Positions 10,101 through 22,137 of a DNA stretch of 35,083 nt are shown here, piece by piece (the stretch's first letter is position 1; every line of letters starts with the position of its first letter). The notes under the pieces are model-generated. The model had not been told where the DNA came from. It did no database searches and saw nothing but the letters and a program-made list of their open reading frames with translations. This stretch comes from Halocafeteria seosinensis (taxonomy: Eukaryota; Sar; Bigyra; Bicosoecida). The position numbers were made by a program, and so were the translations under genes. The stretch is taken from assembly GCA_001687465.1 (NCBI GenBank), contig LVLI01000365.1, positions 1-35,083 on the forward strand. The letters are read 5' to 3'.

Positions 10101-13100
10101 AAAAGCGTACCACTTTATAGGGAGCTCAATGACCTCACCGAACTCCAGGACTCTGGAGCCCTTGTCGTAAAGTCTGATGCCGAGGCAGCTCCTGGTCCCG
10201 CTCCAACCGCCAGCGAGGAGCGAGACGGTAAAGGAAACCCCAGTACTGCAAGAAGTGGTGCACAGTCCCAGGCAGAGCTGACACATCGGAGTTATTCAAA
10301 GACTTTAACAATCCTTGGTGGTGTCTCCTCTGCCATGGCCTCGCGAATAGCCATTGTTGCTTCTTCTCCGTCCATGGAGGGCTCATGCTCTTTCTTGGGA
10401 TATACATCTCCGGAGGGCCCCAAGGATGTAACGTTCGCTGCAGGGTGTTTAGTCGGTGCTGCATTGGGGGTACCAGTTTTACACATTCCTAGTCTGGTGA
10501 GTAAAGCTAGATCTCTCACAGAGGCTGAAGCGATCCTAAAGGCGGAGCGGGAAGAAGAAGAAGAGATTCGTCGGAAACAAGAGGAAGAAAAGCGAGGGGC
10601 TTCCGGAGGTGGTAAACTTGGCGCCAAAGCTAAAATGGCCCAAGCTAAAGCTAAAGCCAAGGCCAAAAAACAGCACCAACAGACGAAGGGAAAGCAGACG
10701 TCTGCCAGAAAACAACCACAGGAGGGAGGTATCAGTGGACTATTCGAAGGCGAACAGGAGGAGGAAGAAGAAGGTACCGGTGGTGGTCCTGAGAGTGGCA
10801 GGGAAGGTGAAACTGGCCGTAGAGGCAAAGACGATCGAGGCGACTATACGTTGCCAATGTATACAGGAGTGTTCGCCCCGCTCATTGAAATCCTTGAGAG
10901 TTCTCTTTGCGCTTGTGGCTATTGTTTTACAGGGATGCCGCCTCATGTCGGTAGAGTTGCTCCATCGACTGTTGAACTGTGCCGTCAGATAGACCTGGAG
11001 TTGCCTTTTCCGTCCGAGTTTCTTTCAGATCCGAAAGATCCAGAAGGGTATGGATCCACCGGTGACCCAAGTGTAGACACGAAGGAGCTTTACAGTCGAT
11101 ATGAATATCATGGTTTGGCAGAACTTCGAGCTGCGTTGATTGCGAGTGCAGCTCTACGGCTTCTTCGAGAGAGAAACGAAACTCGTTTAACCAATGAATC
11201 AAGAGGGTTACTTTTCAAGAATGGATACGCAGGATATGAACCTGAGGGGCTTGTGCAACTCGATTACATGTGTGAAACTGTTCAAGACCGTCGTCACCTG
11301 GAAGTGCTACCGATACACGCAGCGTCCTTTGTGCTATCCATCGACGATGTTATTCGCATACCTGGTGTCGTTCCTCCTGTAGATAAAGAAGCGAATGTGA
11401 CGTGTGGTTCTCTTGCCGTTGACTTTACTCGACAATGCTCTCCACAGTGCGTTCCTGAACGAGATGAAGAACAGCCCTTGCAGAGAAGCAAGAAAATGCT
11501 GGAGACAGCGAAAGGACAGTGGAGTGGTATTGCGATCATTAAAGCTGGCGCTGAGGACATACGGTACAACTTGGAATCTTCGGCTGATATTGAGAGCCGT
11601 ACATTTTCTTGCAGGTTTGTTCTTTCTTTGGATACGGCTCGACTTTGCGTCCCAGAGGAATTTCGTCCACGACGACCAGAAAAGCCTGAGCAGAGGAAGA
11701 AGTCTAAAGACGAAAGCGAAGAACATTCGGATGAAAGCGAAGATAGCGAGGCGGAACTAATGATGATGATGGATGAGAAAGATCGCGAAAGGCTGCACCA
11801 GGAAAGACTCGAACAGACGATGTCGTATGCTTGCTCTACCGTTTACGAAGAGGCAAGTTGGGTTCCTACCTACTCTTCAGTCGACTTCTCCGTTACTATC
11901 ATTCATACCCTTCAAACGGAGAACCTATTACAGTGCTTAAATCTTAGCTCCTCACGTGCGGTTAAACCTGCGTATCGTGAGACCTTGGAGTCGTTTGGAG
12001 AAGAACTTGTCTCCTCTCTTTTACATAGCGGGCTTGTGTCGAGGACCCGTGTTCATTTTGGAGATCTTCGCCGGGAAAACATGCGACAGGAGCGCATGAG
12101 GCTGGATGCTGAATCGTTCCGGGGGAAACAGCCGGAAAGCATTTTTGATCCAACAAAGAATCTTCCTGTGGATGAGAGCCAACAATCGAATGCTTTTTGC
12201 ATAACTGTGTTTTGTTTGGATACAGAGTTTCACGCAAGAGCGAAGGATTTTCTACCAACAGCTTTTGCAGCGTTTCCTGATAAAGAGTATTTAGTTCTGA
12301 CGCAGCCTTATTCGGCTCCTGAGATACCGCTGCTGCCATACTTTGTCCCTATTCCTGCTTTTCCTGATGCCACCCATCCCCACGTTCTATATGTCGCTCA
12401 CCGGGACTCCGTGCTTTCATATAATTATGAGTTATCCCTGCGCTCCCTTAAACCTGATATGTGGCCGGACGTGGCTTCATTCTCTGATCAGTTGGATCGT
12501 AAGAGCGCCTCCATTGTTAGAGAAGAGGCAATCTACTCAATCGAAAACTCACATAGCGATGTCAAGACAGCGCTCGGTGTGCTCTACGGAAACTCTCTGG
12601 TTGGTTTAGTGTTGCTCTCGGATGCTTCCCTTAGTGAGGCGACCGTCACAGCCCTAAGGTCTAGTTTTGATGTGGAGAGGTTTGTGGACGTGGATTCGTT
12701 TTTGACTTACGACTTTGTCGAGTCTTCGGGTGAAACACCCAGTTCAACTGGATGGAAGGAACTTAGGTGTTTTACGATGAGCGCCACATTTAGCTTCCCA
12801 GTTGCTTTAAGGTCTATATTACATCAGGTAATGCTTCGCACTGGAGTATCGTCACTTGGTTTCCGCCAATGGGGTGGCGCGGTTAGTGGAGCCGTTCCTA
12901 CCAGTATGCTGTCGAAGCTGTGGGGAACCAGGGTTAACGAGTATGAACGCGACCATGTAGACGAGCGTTCTACGTTATCCCTAGGGCAGCCGGAACAACT
13001 GGAAGAGGCAGAATCGGTCGAGTCGGAAGATGACAAGGAAGTCTCATTGGATTTCTTGGACGAGCAGCTTCAGCTTACTGTGGAAAGAAATGATTGGAGT

Positions 13101-16100
13101 GGCTCGAGAGACCCAATTCCGACCATTGTGCGAGATTGGATGATCCAGGTACCTCCCCGGTTTGTTCGAGAATTGAGGCCATTCGAATGTCCTTCAAATG
13201 GGGAGAATAGAGTTTTATATCGTAACATGTCGGTATTCCCGGAGCGTGCAACACGCGAAGCAGAATACAGGGTCAGTCAAGGAGTTTTACCCAACGGGGC
13301 TGGCTTCGGCAATCTCCAATTTGTTAGCGCGGAGAATAGTTTGGAAGGGGCGCACTTGACGAATATGATGCCACCAAAGCCAATAGCGGGTGATTCCGTG
13401 CCCACGATTGAGGATGACACCAGAAACAAATTTGCATCCTACTACTCAATGAGTGACCCCAGAGACCTTGCCCATGCCCTTTTCGTCACGACACCAAAGC
13501 TTCTGGCGGAACCGAAGATTACGATTAATAGTCGTATTGTCGTCGTAGGTGCTTCTGACACCGGCATGTCCGTGCTGAACACCTTAATGAGTGTACCATA
13601 CTTGAACTTTTCGCATATCACAATAGTTTCGCCTGGGGGCCTCAGTCCGGAATTGCCCCCGTATGCTGTCCAAGCGCCGCCTTCTGTGTCGAAGCTCTCA
13701 GTTGAGAATTCTGCGGCTCTTGCACGGCAACTTGTCCACCAAGCGCTACTTCACCGAGCGACAACGGAAAAACACGACCGTAATCAACGTGGACCCTTGA
13801 TTCCTGAACTTGGCGGCAACTTGGATGAACTTGACGCAGCCGATGAGGAAAATTCCGAATCGGAAGAATCATTGGAAGATACCCGTAATAAGATCGAGGC
13901 AAAACATGAGAATGGAGCGTACACGTCTGCTTCTCAAGCGGTGCTTGATTATGCGATCCCGTACCCCCCTTGCGGAATGCCATTACTTGCGCAGGAACCT
14001 CGGAGACGTGCCTGTCCTTGGCTTCCTTTTTCAGGCAGCTTTGATATGTTTTCACGTTCGCGGCTTTCTCTTAGCTCTAACACTAGGGTTGTCGACAGTG
14101 TGGTAGTGGAGATAGATCGGGCGAATGGATACGTGTATGTGGCAGATTCTCGGGATATGCATCTTTCTTCCGACGAGGGCCCTCAGTCTGTTGAACAGAT
14201 GCACCAAAATATGGATGGCGCTGGAACGTACAAGAAAGCTGTCCCTTACGATGTTCTAGTACTGGCTCCTGGCTTGAGCGAACCTACTAAAGATCGCCTG
14301 CACCTCTCGGAAGGCCAAGGACCTGGAGTGGGCTACGGGAGTGCTGCGGTGCGCGGGAGAGATAGGGAAAACGGCTTTGAGAAGCATATTGCAGATCAAA
14401 TTGCCCAAGGTGAACTTAGGATTGATGAATTTTGTGGATGGCCAGTGGGCGCTCACTCTTTATCCTCTTCAGCACAGGCGTGCGATCTGGAAGATGAAGT
14501 TAGCAAGTTAGTTTACGAGGTTCCAGATTCGCGGCATCCCTATGCTCTTGCTTTATCTGTCGGACTGCGAGAGAAGGTGTTGGCAATGGCTGGCCTGGAA
14601 GGTGAATCTGAGCTAGATCCGTACGCGGATTTTGAGCTCGGGGAGAAAACCACACAGGATGGCCCACAGAGTGGCATGGGTCAGCGTGATTCAACGCCGG
14701 CATCCTCTCCATCCCAGCCGCAAGGTCGAGCGAGTATGAAAGGTGGCAGGAGCACCACTCAAACAGCTCAAGGAGATGATGGCGCAGGTCAACAACGAGC
14801 TCGGACGGTGCGCACCACTTTGACGATTTTACGTGACACTTCGTATTATGTGCAATTCGATGCTGGTGGAACAGCAAGACGGTTGACAGATCGGGCTGCT
14901 AAGCATCAGGCGCAGCGGCAGGAAACCCTTGGTTGCGGAGTTGGGATCGGAGCTGGAAGAGACGTTATCGTGTGGGGAGACGGCCTTGAAGCCATATCCT
15001 CCATAGCTGCACTACTTGACCGAGGAATTCGCCCATCGCGCATTGCGTTTGTTAGGCGTCATGCTCCTCTTGTTTCCTTAAGGTCGCTAGAATTGAACGC
15101 TGCAACAGGAAATGACTCCAAAAGGGACAGGACTCCCCAGAATATGTATCCTATCAACGTCGCTACAAAGACTCTGCAGAGCTTCATTGAGAAGGATCCC
15201 AATATGCGGGAAACTCCATCAGACAACCACTGCTTTACGGAGTATCGGCTAAACCAAGTGCTTGAATCCCTTGGCATATTACAGTTACCAGGATGGGAGC
15301 TTAATGGGGTGTGCAGTGCTGCTGCGGCGGAAATAGAGCATGCCGAGCTGAACGCTCACAGCATCTTCGAAGCAACCCAAGGGCAACTGGAACATTCCAA
15401 CGCTGGCGGTGAGGGTTCAATGATGTGGGGGGTAGGGGCGGCCGACTCGCCAGAGGCAAAGGCTATAATGGCACAACAGATTGCTAAACAAGGCCGTACG
15501 GCGGCAGTGGGCAGAGTTCAAGCCCACAAGGAGCACCAAGAATCCGAAGGTCGACGGTTTGGTGTCAACGAGCATGTACTTGCGACGTTTCATCGCTCAG
15601 AGACGGCGTACTCTAACTTTGGAGGAAAAGCACAAGGTGCAGAGTCATCGACGACCGGGGACAGATACGCTGCACCGGAAGACTCCGATGAAGGAACGAG
15701 TTATAAGTACGAGGATTCCGAAACCAGATCTCAAGGAAGCCGCTCCAAGCATGGTCGCTCTGTATCGGGGTCTGTTCGATCTGGACGAAAGAAACGAGGA
15801 AAGCACATTGACGAGGAAGTCACCGAAATCTGTCTAGAGTGCCGGTTACTTATTGCAGGTGATTTGCGAGACGTAGATAACAGGTTCTTCCGCGCCGTGA
15901 ACGGGTGTGGATTGGTATATGATGGTCGCCTCGTAGTAGACCATAACTTTCTCACCGTAGACCCCAGCATTTACGCTGGTGGGCCTGTTACTCAGTTCTC
16001 TCGGAAATATCGCACTCCTACTCCCATGGATCTTCATAACAGTGTGGAGGTGGGTGGAATTCTTGCACAGAAAGTGCTTCACTCGGTAGATCCTCTTCAA

Positions 16101-17348
16101 GTTGGCTCCAGAGAAACCGAGGATACGGAAGAAAAGCATAAAGGAAGCACATATCTTCCGACCCTGTCCAAACCACGCGTGGTAATAATGCCTTTACCCG
16201 CCGTGTCAAACACGACAAATACTGTCACCACCCGATTGCGGGACCAAGCCGAAGCTTATCAAGAGGTAGCGATCTACAAACGGTTCCTTGATGTACTGGC
16301 CCCCGAGGTAGAACATTTATTAAAGCCACCTGAGAAATGGCTCAGCGATGAAGTAGAGGGATGCACTGAGCGGGCAATAGAACAATTCACAACCTCTGCT
16401 GAAGGCATTAGCGTCTCTACAGCGGTGTTGCATGATGACTTCGATCCCGGGGAAATCGAGGAAGATGAAGACGCAGAAGAACTCCTCGACGTGCCTTGCA
16501 CAGCCTCAAGTAGTATCCTCGTCTTCTGTCGACTCCCATACTTTGAATCTGGAGACAGCGGGCGAAAGCTGTCGACCTATATTCGAGGAGAAAAGAACTT
16601 GGAAGCAATTGACGAAGTGACAATGCTAGCGTCGGCAGCTTTCCAAGGCAGCAGTACCCTTAATGAAGCGCTAGAAAAACACGAGAAACAGCTGGACGAG
16701 CTAGACGATAAGCACCAGGGATCGAATACGATGGAACTTCGCTTATTCAATCAAGATCAAGCCCAGAACGAAGGAGTGAACCTCCTCAAGGAATTAGTAG
16801 AGCTCTCACACCCCTTCCGAGCTATGAATCTCTTCACTGACAGGTTTGGTAGGATAGCGTCCTTGCTTTTCTACGGAAGTGTCGATAACTTTCCCGAGGT
16901 TGGCAATCTTACACGCATGGTTGGAAAGCAGGCTGAGCTATGTGGGTCAAGCTTACTGAGAGACTACGAAAGAGGGAGAATCAGGGACCTCCTTTCCTTC
17001 TCTCGGAGTGATACTATGACGGCGCTTTACCATGATCGCTTTGACGCTCTAGTCAGCAATTTACGTCGGGTTATTGGTCAGAGCCCTGAGTTCGCGGCTG
17101 CTGTGCGAAAGATCGCCCAAGCGTGTGCAGACGGCGTGTCAGACTCGGAGTTGGACAATTTGATGCGCGATTCTGTAGGTGTTCACGGCGAGCGCATCGG
17201 GGAGGATCCTCAAAGGGAGATTGGAACGAGGCTGCTTGCTTTCATTCGTCAAAATCGTTCTTTGCTGCCGCATTTCTTCGTTCCTTCGGCAAATCCCCAC
17301 GATGAATTCGTATTGGCGCTTCCCAGTTACAACGGCCCTACTTGTTAG
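7192..17348 (+). CDS. CFAP61: CFAP61-like axonemal protein (calmodulin- and spoke-associated complex), giant form
   Basis: Two exons, 7192-8100 and 8166-17348, joined across a 65-base phase-0 intron, give 3363 residues; animal CFAP61 has roughly 1240. The family sits at the base of radial spoke 3 in motile cilia as part of the calmodulin- and spoke-associated complex. Seen here: the N-terminal block (NVRRAVARDSENIAILL, residues about 13-30); LNVRIAAVEDHDD and FGDFFLAELIEEQ at about 400-440, close to animal CFAP61; FCITVFCLDTEFHARAKDFL near 1645; EPKITINSRIVVVGASDTGM near 2085, the Rossmann-like oxidoreductase fold; VIVWGDGLEAI near 2570; and GLVYDGRLVVDHNFLTVDP near 2880. Between these are long Glu/Lys/Arg/Ser-rich inserts (residues about 500-1640 and parts of 2200-2850) that I do not recognise. 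Start: ATG after TTTCATC. It implies a flagellated life stage. Confidence 0.93.
8101..8165 (+). other. Intron in the CFAP61-like gene
   Basis: GTAAGC at 8101 and CGCAG ending at 8165 bound 65 bases. Exon 1 has exactly 303 codons, so the intron is phase 0. It contains an in-frame TAG at 8110. Exon 2 happens to begin with ATG, which could make the second exon look like a separate gene. Conserved CFAP61 sequence lies on both sides. Confidence 0.9.
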
Positions 17349-17684
17349 GCTTTGGGTTCGATTCCATCGGGGAGCTTGTGCTGTTATATGTTCCACTCCA
17401 TCTTCTGGATGCAACGAATACACAACATGCTCCAACTACGTTTTTACCTAGGTTGCTCGACCTTGGGTTCATGGGTTTCCAAAGTCATCTGGTGCACCTA
17501 GAGAAAATGATGGAACTGTTTGAGTATGTTCGTCGTCATTTCTCTTCCTCTTCGTGTGGTGCTAAGAAGAAGCGATCTTTGGGGCGGGAATTTTTGCCAC
17601 AAAGAATGCATTGCAATAGCAGACACATGTCGGCTCGTCCTTCTAGTTAAGAGTCATCATGTGGGTAATCTTGAAGCCAATGCG
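17349..17684. other. 3' flank of the CFAP61-like gene, no gene seen
   Basis: About 336 bases between the CFAP61 stop and the readable end of the minus-strand GLUG relic. Short open frames here show no family features. No convincing RNA gene or repeat was found. Confidence 0.5.
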
Positions 17685-19076
17685 CTATATTCCAGTTAGG
17701 CAGCAATAACATATTGAGAGAAACCTATGAGTAGCGAATACACGGAATTCGCCGTTGGAAATGGTGTATGTGCACCCCCTGAACTTCCCACTAAAATGCC
17801 GGTATATTTGTAGACCGTTATACGGATAAATTAGTGGCACACAATATTTTCCGGAAAATCGACATCCGGAATCAACTTGGTCGTTGGTCGTGACCGTCAT
17901 GTATACGCAACAGTAATCCGTTATTAGGTTTTCTGATTTACTGAAAGAAGCGTTTTCCGAGCTCTTTGACGACGTGTTGCCCGGGCACTGCACCATCGGA
18001 AAACGCTTCTTCCTTTCGGTCCCTCTGACAGTTTGACTAGCGTTTACACGTGGTTTGGAAGTTTCCATAGCTTTGGTCCTCAAGGAGGGTGAACGCATTT
18101 CAGAATTGCGGAGCGGTATCTCCATACGTGACTGAACAGCTACAGGCCGTAGCGACCGGAAACGTAGAGTTGGATAATCATCACCATTGTTTTCTTGGCT
18201 GCTACTTCTGTCTAGGGTATACGCTTCGTCAGATCATCTCTGCAGCCCTGCAAAATGATATAGTTGTCCGCGTATCTCCATCAACTTACCTGAATTTCCT
18301 GTCTCTGAGAGCTGTGTACTTGCGTCCAATCCTATCAGTGATGCTTCGCCGTTTTCATTGGTATAAACTGAGTAACTCACTTCAGCACTATGTGTTGATG
18401 GACTGAGTACAGTATCAGCAGCAAAATTACTGATACCCCCTGTCCATCGTCCGTCTATTTTCCCAGTGGCATAGCAATTTGTGATATTGACAATTCCCCT
18501 GTTGAATCCTACTGCGATCGGTCACCCTGTACCCTTCCTGTCGAGTACAAATTCGATACCTTGATTTGTCCGTGATTGCGGCTACATCTAACCCCGCATA
18601 TGCCTTTATCCTGGCTATAAAGTGTGATGTGCCGTTCATTTGCAATGTCTCCTGAGGAAGTGCATGAATCTACCATGAAGTTTGATTTCGTTGGACAATG
18701 AATCCACCTCCCAATGAGGTTGTTCCATTTCTAACATGAATATTCAGAATCAATGGAGCTTGCTCAAAGGATGCGACATGGTCGTCCATTATCTTAAATA
18801 ATCCCTTCAAACTGCGTGATTCCACTTACATAAATAATGTTTCGATTTTGCCGACCACTATCAAACACTTTCCCCGCATCCAATGAAATATAGTTTTTGT
18901 TCCCGTAGCCTTGTTTGCTCCATACCAACAGGCTGCAGTTCATTGAAGATGTTTTATGTTGCAAAAGTGTAGTGAAAGCCCAGTCCGGCTAAAAAAAATT
19001 GCATTCCACACGGAAATCTGCCGATGCTGTCGCGTTAAAAAGATACAAAAATCAGAAAGGCCAAACTAACATACAT
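17685..19076 (-). pseudogene. Decayed GLUG-repeat gene, paralogue of the gene at 33071-34818
   Basis: Read on the minus strand, this region aligns piece by piece with the right-end GLUG gene: a hydrophobic start near 19072, ADFRVECNFF, KQGYGNKNYISLDAGKVFD, FEQAPLILNIHVRNGT, LGGGFIVQRNQ, VNITNCYATGKIDG with TGGISN, YSVYTNENGEASLIGLDAST, then SDEAYTLDRSSS and YPTLRFRSLRP. The intact gene has TNQDYISLDANETFD, FDQAPLIWDLDVRNGE, LGGFIVQSQ, VNITDCYSTGTIEG, YSVYNGSEGAASIVGVDDGS, SEDVWTFDR and LPILRFQLVPP at the same places. The relic has stops (one TGA at 18234-18236), frameshifts and only about two or three repeat units against seven. Its tail to 17685 is Ser/Thr/Lys-rich and may be a worn Ser/Thr stalk. 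No product is expected. Confidence 0.88.
17945..18011. repeat. Inverted repeat, 16-base perfect arms
   Basis: AAGAAGCGTTTTCCGA at 17945-17960 is the exact reverse complement of 17996-18011, with a 35-base spacer. It lies in the 3' part of the GLUG relic. A transcript could fold into a stable hairpin; origin and role unknown. Confidence 0.85.
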
Positions 19077-19661
19077 GTATCCGCAAACTGGAGAATACGC
19101 AAACGCCCCGTAAAATCTCTTCTTTTTACTGTTTAGCTTCTGAAACGAAGAATACAGTAGAGATGGGATCAACATTGCACTAGAGGGGAAACGGGCGGAT
19201 AAAGAGACGGAGACACCAGAGCCTCTCTGGACAGACATCAACGGCTCTGGAATTTCACGTGGTGAGAATTTCATGCGGAGACCACAGTATTCATTATGTT
19301 ACTTCGTTGGTCGTATAGACTGCTTAAACAGTACTTACAGGGCTACTATCCCATAATAGCTCGTCACTGACTCGTTTAGATATTCACGTGGATCTTCTTT
19401 TGCTCTGATTTTGCAGGATACAGATTCCTACGTGAAGGTTCGTACGTTGTTCAATTAGGCATTGGCCATCGTAGTTTCCCGTTTTCCCTTCTCTGATCCC
19501 TTATTCCTGTCGAAGTTTTAACAGTTCACACGGTGCTGAGTTCCTTGATTGTGATGCAATTATGGATCGTCGTCATGACATCAACCATGGGCAAATTTTT
19601 ACCTCACATTGACAATGAATTCCCGAGCTCTACTGTACCTTGATCACCCGCAGCAGTGGCT

Positions 19662-19734
19662 GACATTCCGACACTTACCACATTCAATTCCAACTCCCGA
19701 GCTTTTCGACATTCCGACACTTACCACATTCAAT
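19662..19734. repeat. Short direct duplication, 27 bases at 46-base spacing
   Basis: The 27 bases at 19662-19688, beginning GACATTCCGACACTTACC, recur exactly at 19708-19734. A shorter shared string, TCCCGAGCT, precedes each copy. This is a simple local duplication. Confidence 0.85.
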
Positions 19735-19768
19735 CCCAGTAAGCTCAGTTTCCACCGGCACCAACTCC

Positions 19769-19784
19769 CTCTCTCTCTCTCTCT
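19769..19784. repeat. (CT)8 microsatellite
   Basis: Eight CT units in a row in the gene-free stretch. Confidence 0.9.
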
Positions 19785-20532
19785 GGGCCAAGTGAAAATC
19801 CTCCTCTATAAGTGTTACATGGAACGGTTTGGCTACGGAGTTGGTCATCGTGGAGCATTCAAATGGTCGTACTACGTCCACGTCGTAGACGCAGCTCCGA
19901 AGACTTTACCAGCCACCATGCTCATTAGCAAAGAGACAAGTTCTTTCTAGGTATGATACAATACTACTATTTGATTTGCTATCTCGAATGGTTAAATTCG
20001 AAGAATCCACCCTCCATGAGGACGTGGGAAAAGAGTCGTTCCTCCTACAGCCTGTCAGCTTCACTGGCTTATCGACAGCCGTATCCCAGATGATATGATA
20101 CTGTTTCTGAGTGCATGCTGACCTGGTAGAAGGAAAGAAAAGAAAAGATTTCATCTCATAAAGTTTTGCAAGCTGTCTCTCTTATCGCTCTGTCTGACTC
20201 CAGCGAACACTACTCACTGACAGCTGTCTACATGTTCCTGGACACGTAAGCAGCAAGCTGCTAGTGTTTCGGCCAAGGAGTGCAAGGTCCATAGCACACA
20301 CCCAATGAATATATTGTATATGTTGTATTTCGCATGGTTTTAAATTAAAGAATTACCCGGTGTTTTTCCCGTAGTCGAGCAGCCACTCGGAAGTTCTAAC
20401 TTCTCGCAAAGCTCGCTCCGCCAATCAAGGCAGCCGGGGGTTCCTGGAGCTTGCCAGCGCGTCCATTAGTAAAAATTCCAAAGCAGGGTACTAAGCGAGT
20501 GGAAGCAAATTTACGGAGGTTACGCAAAGACA

Positions 20533-21963
20533 ATGGGAAACGGAAACTCCACTGGCAGAACGTATGAGCAGGAAAAAGCTCATCTGTTTGACCTTTGTTC
20601 CACTAAAGACGGCCAGACCCTGGATGTCGAAAAAGTCTCAAGAGTCCTTCGAACGTGTGGAACGGATCGAGACGTAAACAAGTTAACTAATCCTGTAAGT
20701 GAAGGCCTACTTATTTACCTTAATACCATATGGATGTCGGGCGTCTCCCCAGCGGTTATCAAATGCGTCGGGCTTAACCTTCCAAGGTGAAATTCAAACT
20801 GAGAGACGTATCGCGTTCATCAGGTATCGAATAATGCGCTCAAATGGAACTTACGATTACTGACTGTTTTGGCTATGGCAGGTAGGCTCAACGCTTCTGC
20901 ACGTTGCGATTCGCTCAGGAGACCAGCAACTTGTTCAACGTCTAATTGAGGAATTTCACGCAGACCCGGAGGTGCGGGATAACGTAAGCGAAATTAGTGC
21001 GCTAGGCAACAACACTAAAAGTAGAAAGATCGAAAGGTTTTGGGTATACCGTGCAGGATGGTAACACACCATTGCATGACGCCGTTCTTACTAGCAAAAC
21101 CGATATCGTTTGTCGGCTACTTGAAGCATATAACGTTGATGTCAACCCAAAGAATATCGTACGTCATGCTGCTAGAGCACATTCTGTTGCCCGTTGCACG
21201 ATTGCATCCTTTGGAATTGACGCGCAGTGGGGCTCTACACCGTTACATTGGGCAGCGCGATACGGTCATTTGGAGATTGTCAAGATACTTACTAACCAAT
21301 ACAAGGCAGACACGGAGCTAACGAACACCGTAAGTATTATATTCACAGTATAACACATGACATTTGCAAAACAATATTCGTCCCTTCATAAATCCGCAGA
21401 AAGGCAACAAACCAGTAGACGAAGCAAAGGCTTACGATAAGACAGAGATTGCGAAGTATCTGGGATGCGACAAATCTTCAGCGTCTCCCAGTTTGGTTCG
21501 CACTTCATCTGCTTTGCTTTCTCCATTGAAGATTCGATCTCTCACAGATGAAGCGGAGACGCACAGCCGTCTCAGGTCCGTAAGCAGCTTGAGTGAAGTG
21601 ACGGAGATCTTGTCTCCTTGTGGCAGTCCGAAAACTACCAGCTTCTCGCGAAACGAGAACCCAAAACGGGTAAACGTTGGACTGGAACACAATATTCGAA
21701 AATTGCGTAACATAGGAGTTGATATTGAGAAAGAATGCCCTGGTTCATTCATCTGTCCTCTCTCTCGAAGCGTAATGGTCGATCCGGTAGTTTGCGCGGA
21801 CGGATATACGTACGAAAAGAGCGAGATAACAAGGCGTCTAGGCGTAAGCGAACAATCGCCGAAGACGAAAGAACGAATGGAGCATAAGAACGTCGTTCCG
21901 AACAATGTTCTGTTGAAAGACATATCTGACTTTGTCGACAAAAAGCTCGAGGAGTTGCACTAA
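20533..21963 (+). CDS. Ankyrin-repeat U-box protein (probable E3 ubiquitin ligase)
   Basis: Exons 20533-20694, 20882-20983, 21057-21158, 21228-21329 and 21400-21963 join in phase 0 to 343 residues. Residues 1-54 are a leader starting MGNGNSTG, which fits an N-myristoylation site. Three ankyrin repeats follow, each exactly one 102-base exon (55-88, 89-122, 123-156; e.g. WGSTPLHWAARYGHLEIVKI). A half repeat (157-180), a Ser/Pro-rich linker with RLRSVSSLS, and a U-box (about 268-342) make up the last exon: DIEKECPGSFICPLS, VMVDPVV, DGYTYEKSEI, then SPKT and VPNNVLLKDI. The usual Trp after the helix is Arg, which may weaken E2 binding. U-box proteins carry ubiquitin from an E2 to a bound substrate; the ankyrin arm would choose it. 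All introns are GT-AG, 70-187 bases. It converges on the phosphatase gene, 174 bases away. Confidence 0.87.
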
Positions 21964-22137
21964 CAACACCTACATGTAATCCCTGCGGGTGGTACACACC
22001 TATGAACTCTTACGTATTACATCTATATACCCTGACACACTCTTCAAAACCACTATGTGTAGCATAGCAGTTCGGTTGAACGATGCCGTGTATGCATTAA
22101 GCGAAGAGTTCTTGGTTATGACATACTGTACGTAAGA

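Larger units (their letters stand above)
19077..20532. other. Long gene-free stretch
   Basis: No coding region with family features, RNA gene or element end was recognised. The only structures noticed are a short duplication at 19662-19734 and a (CT)8 run. The right end must hold the promoter and leader of the ankyrin U-box gene; no TATA box is obvious there. Confidence 0.5.

Noticed and set aside
17350-17380. GGGTTCGATTCC resembling a tRNA T-loop
   Set aside because: No matching T-stem, and the upstream part would lie in the CFAP61 coding end without D or anticodon arms.
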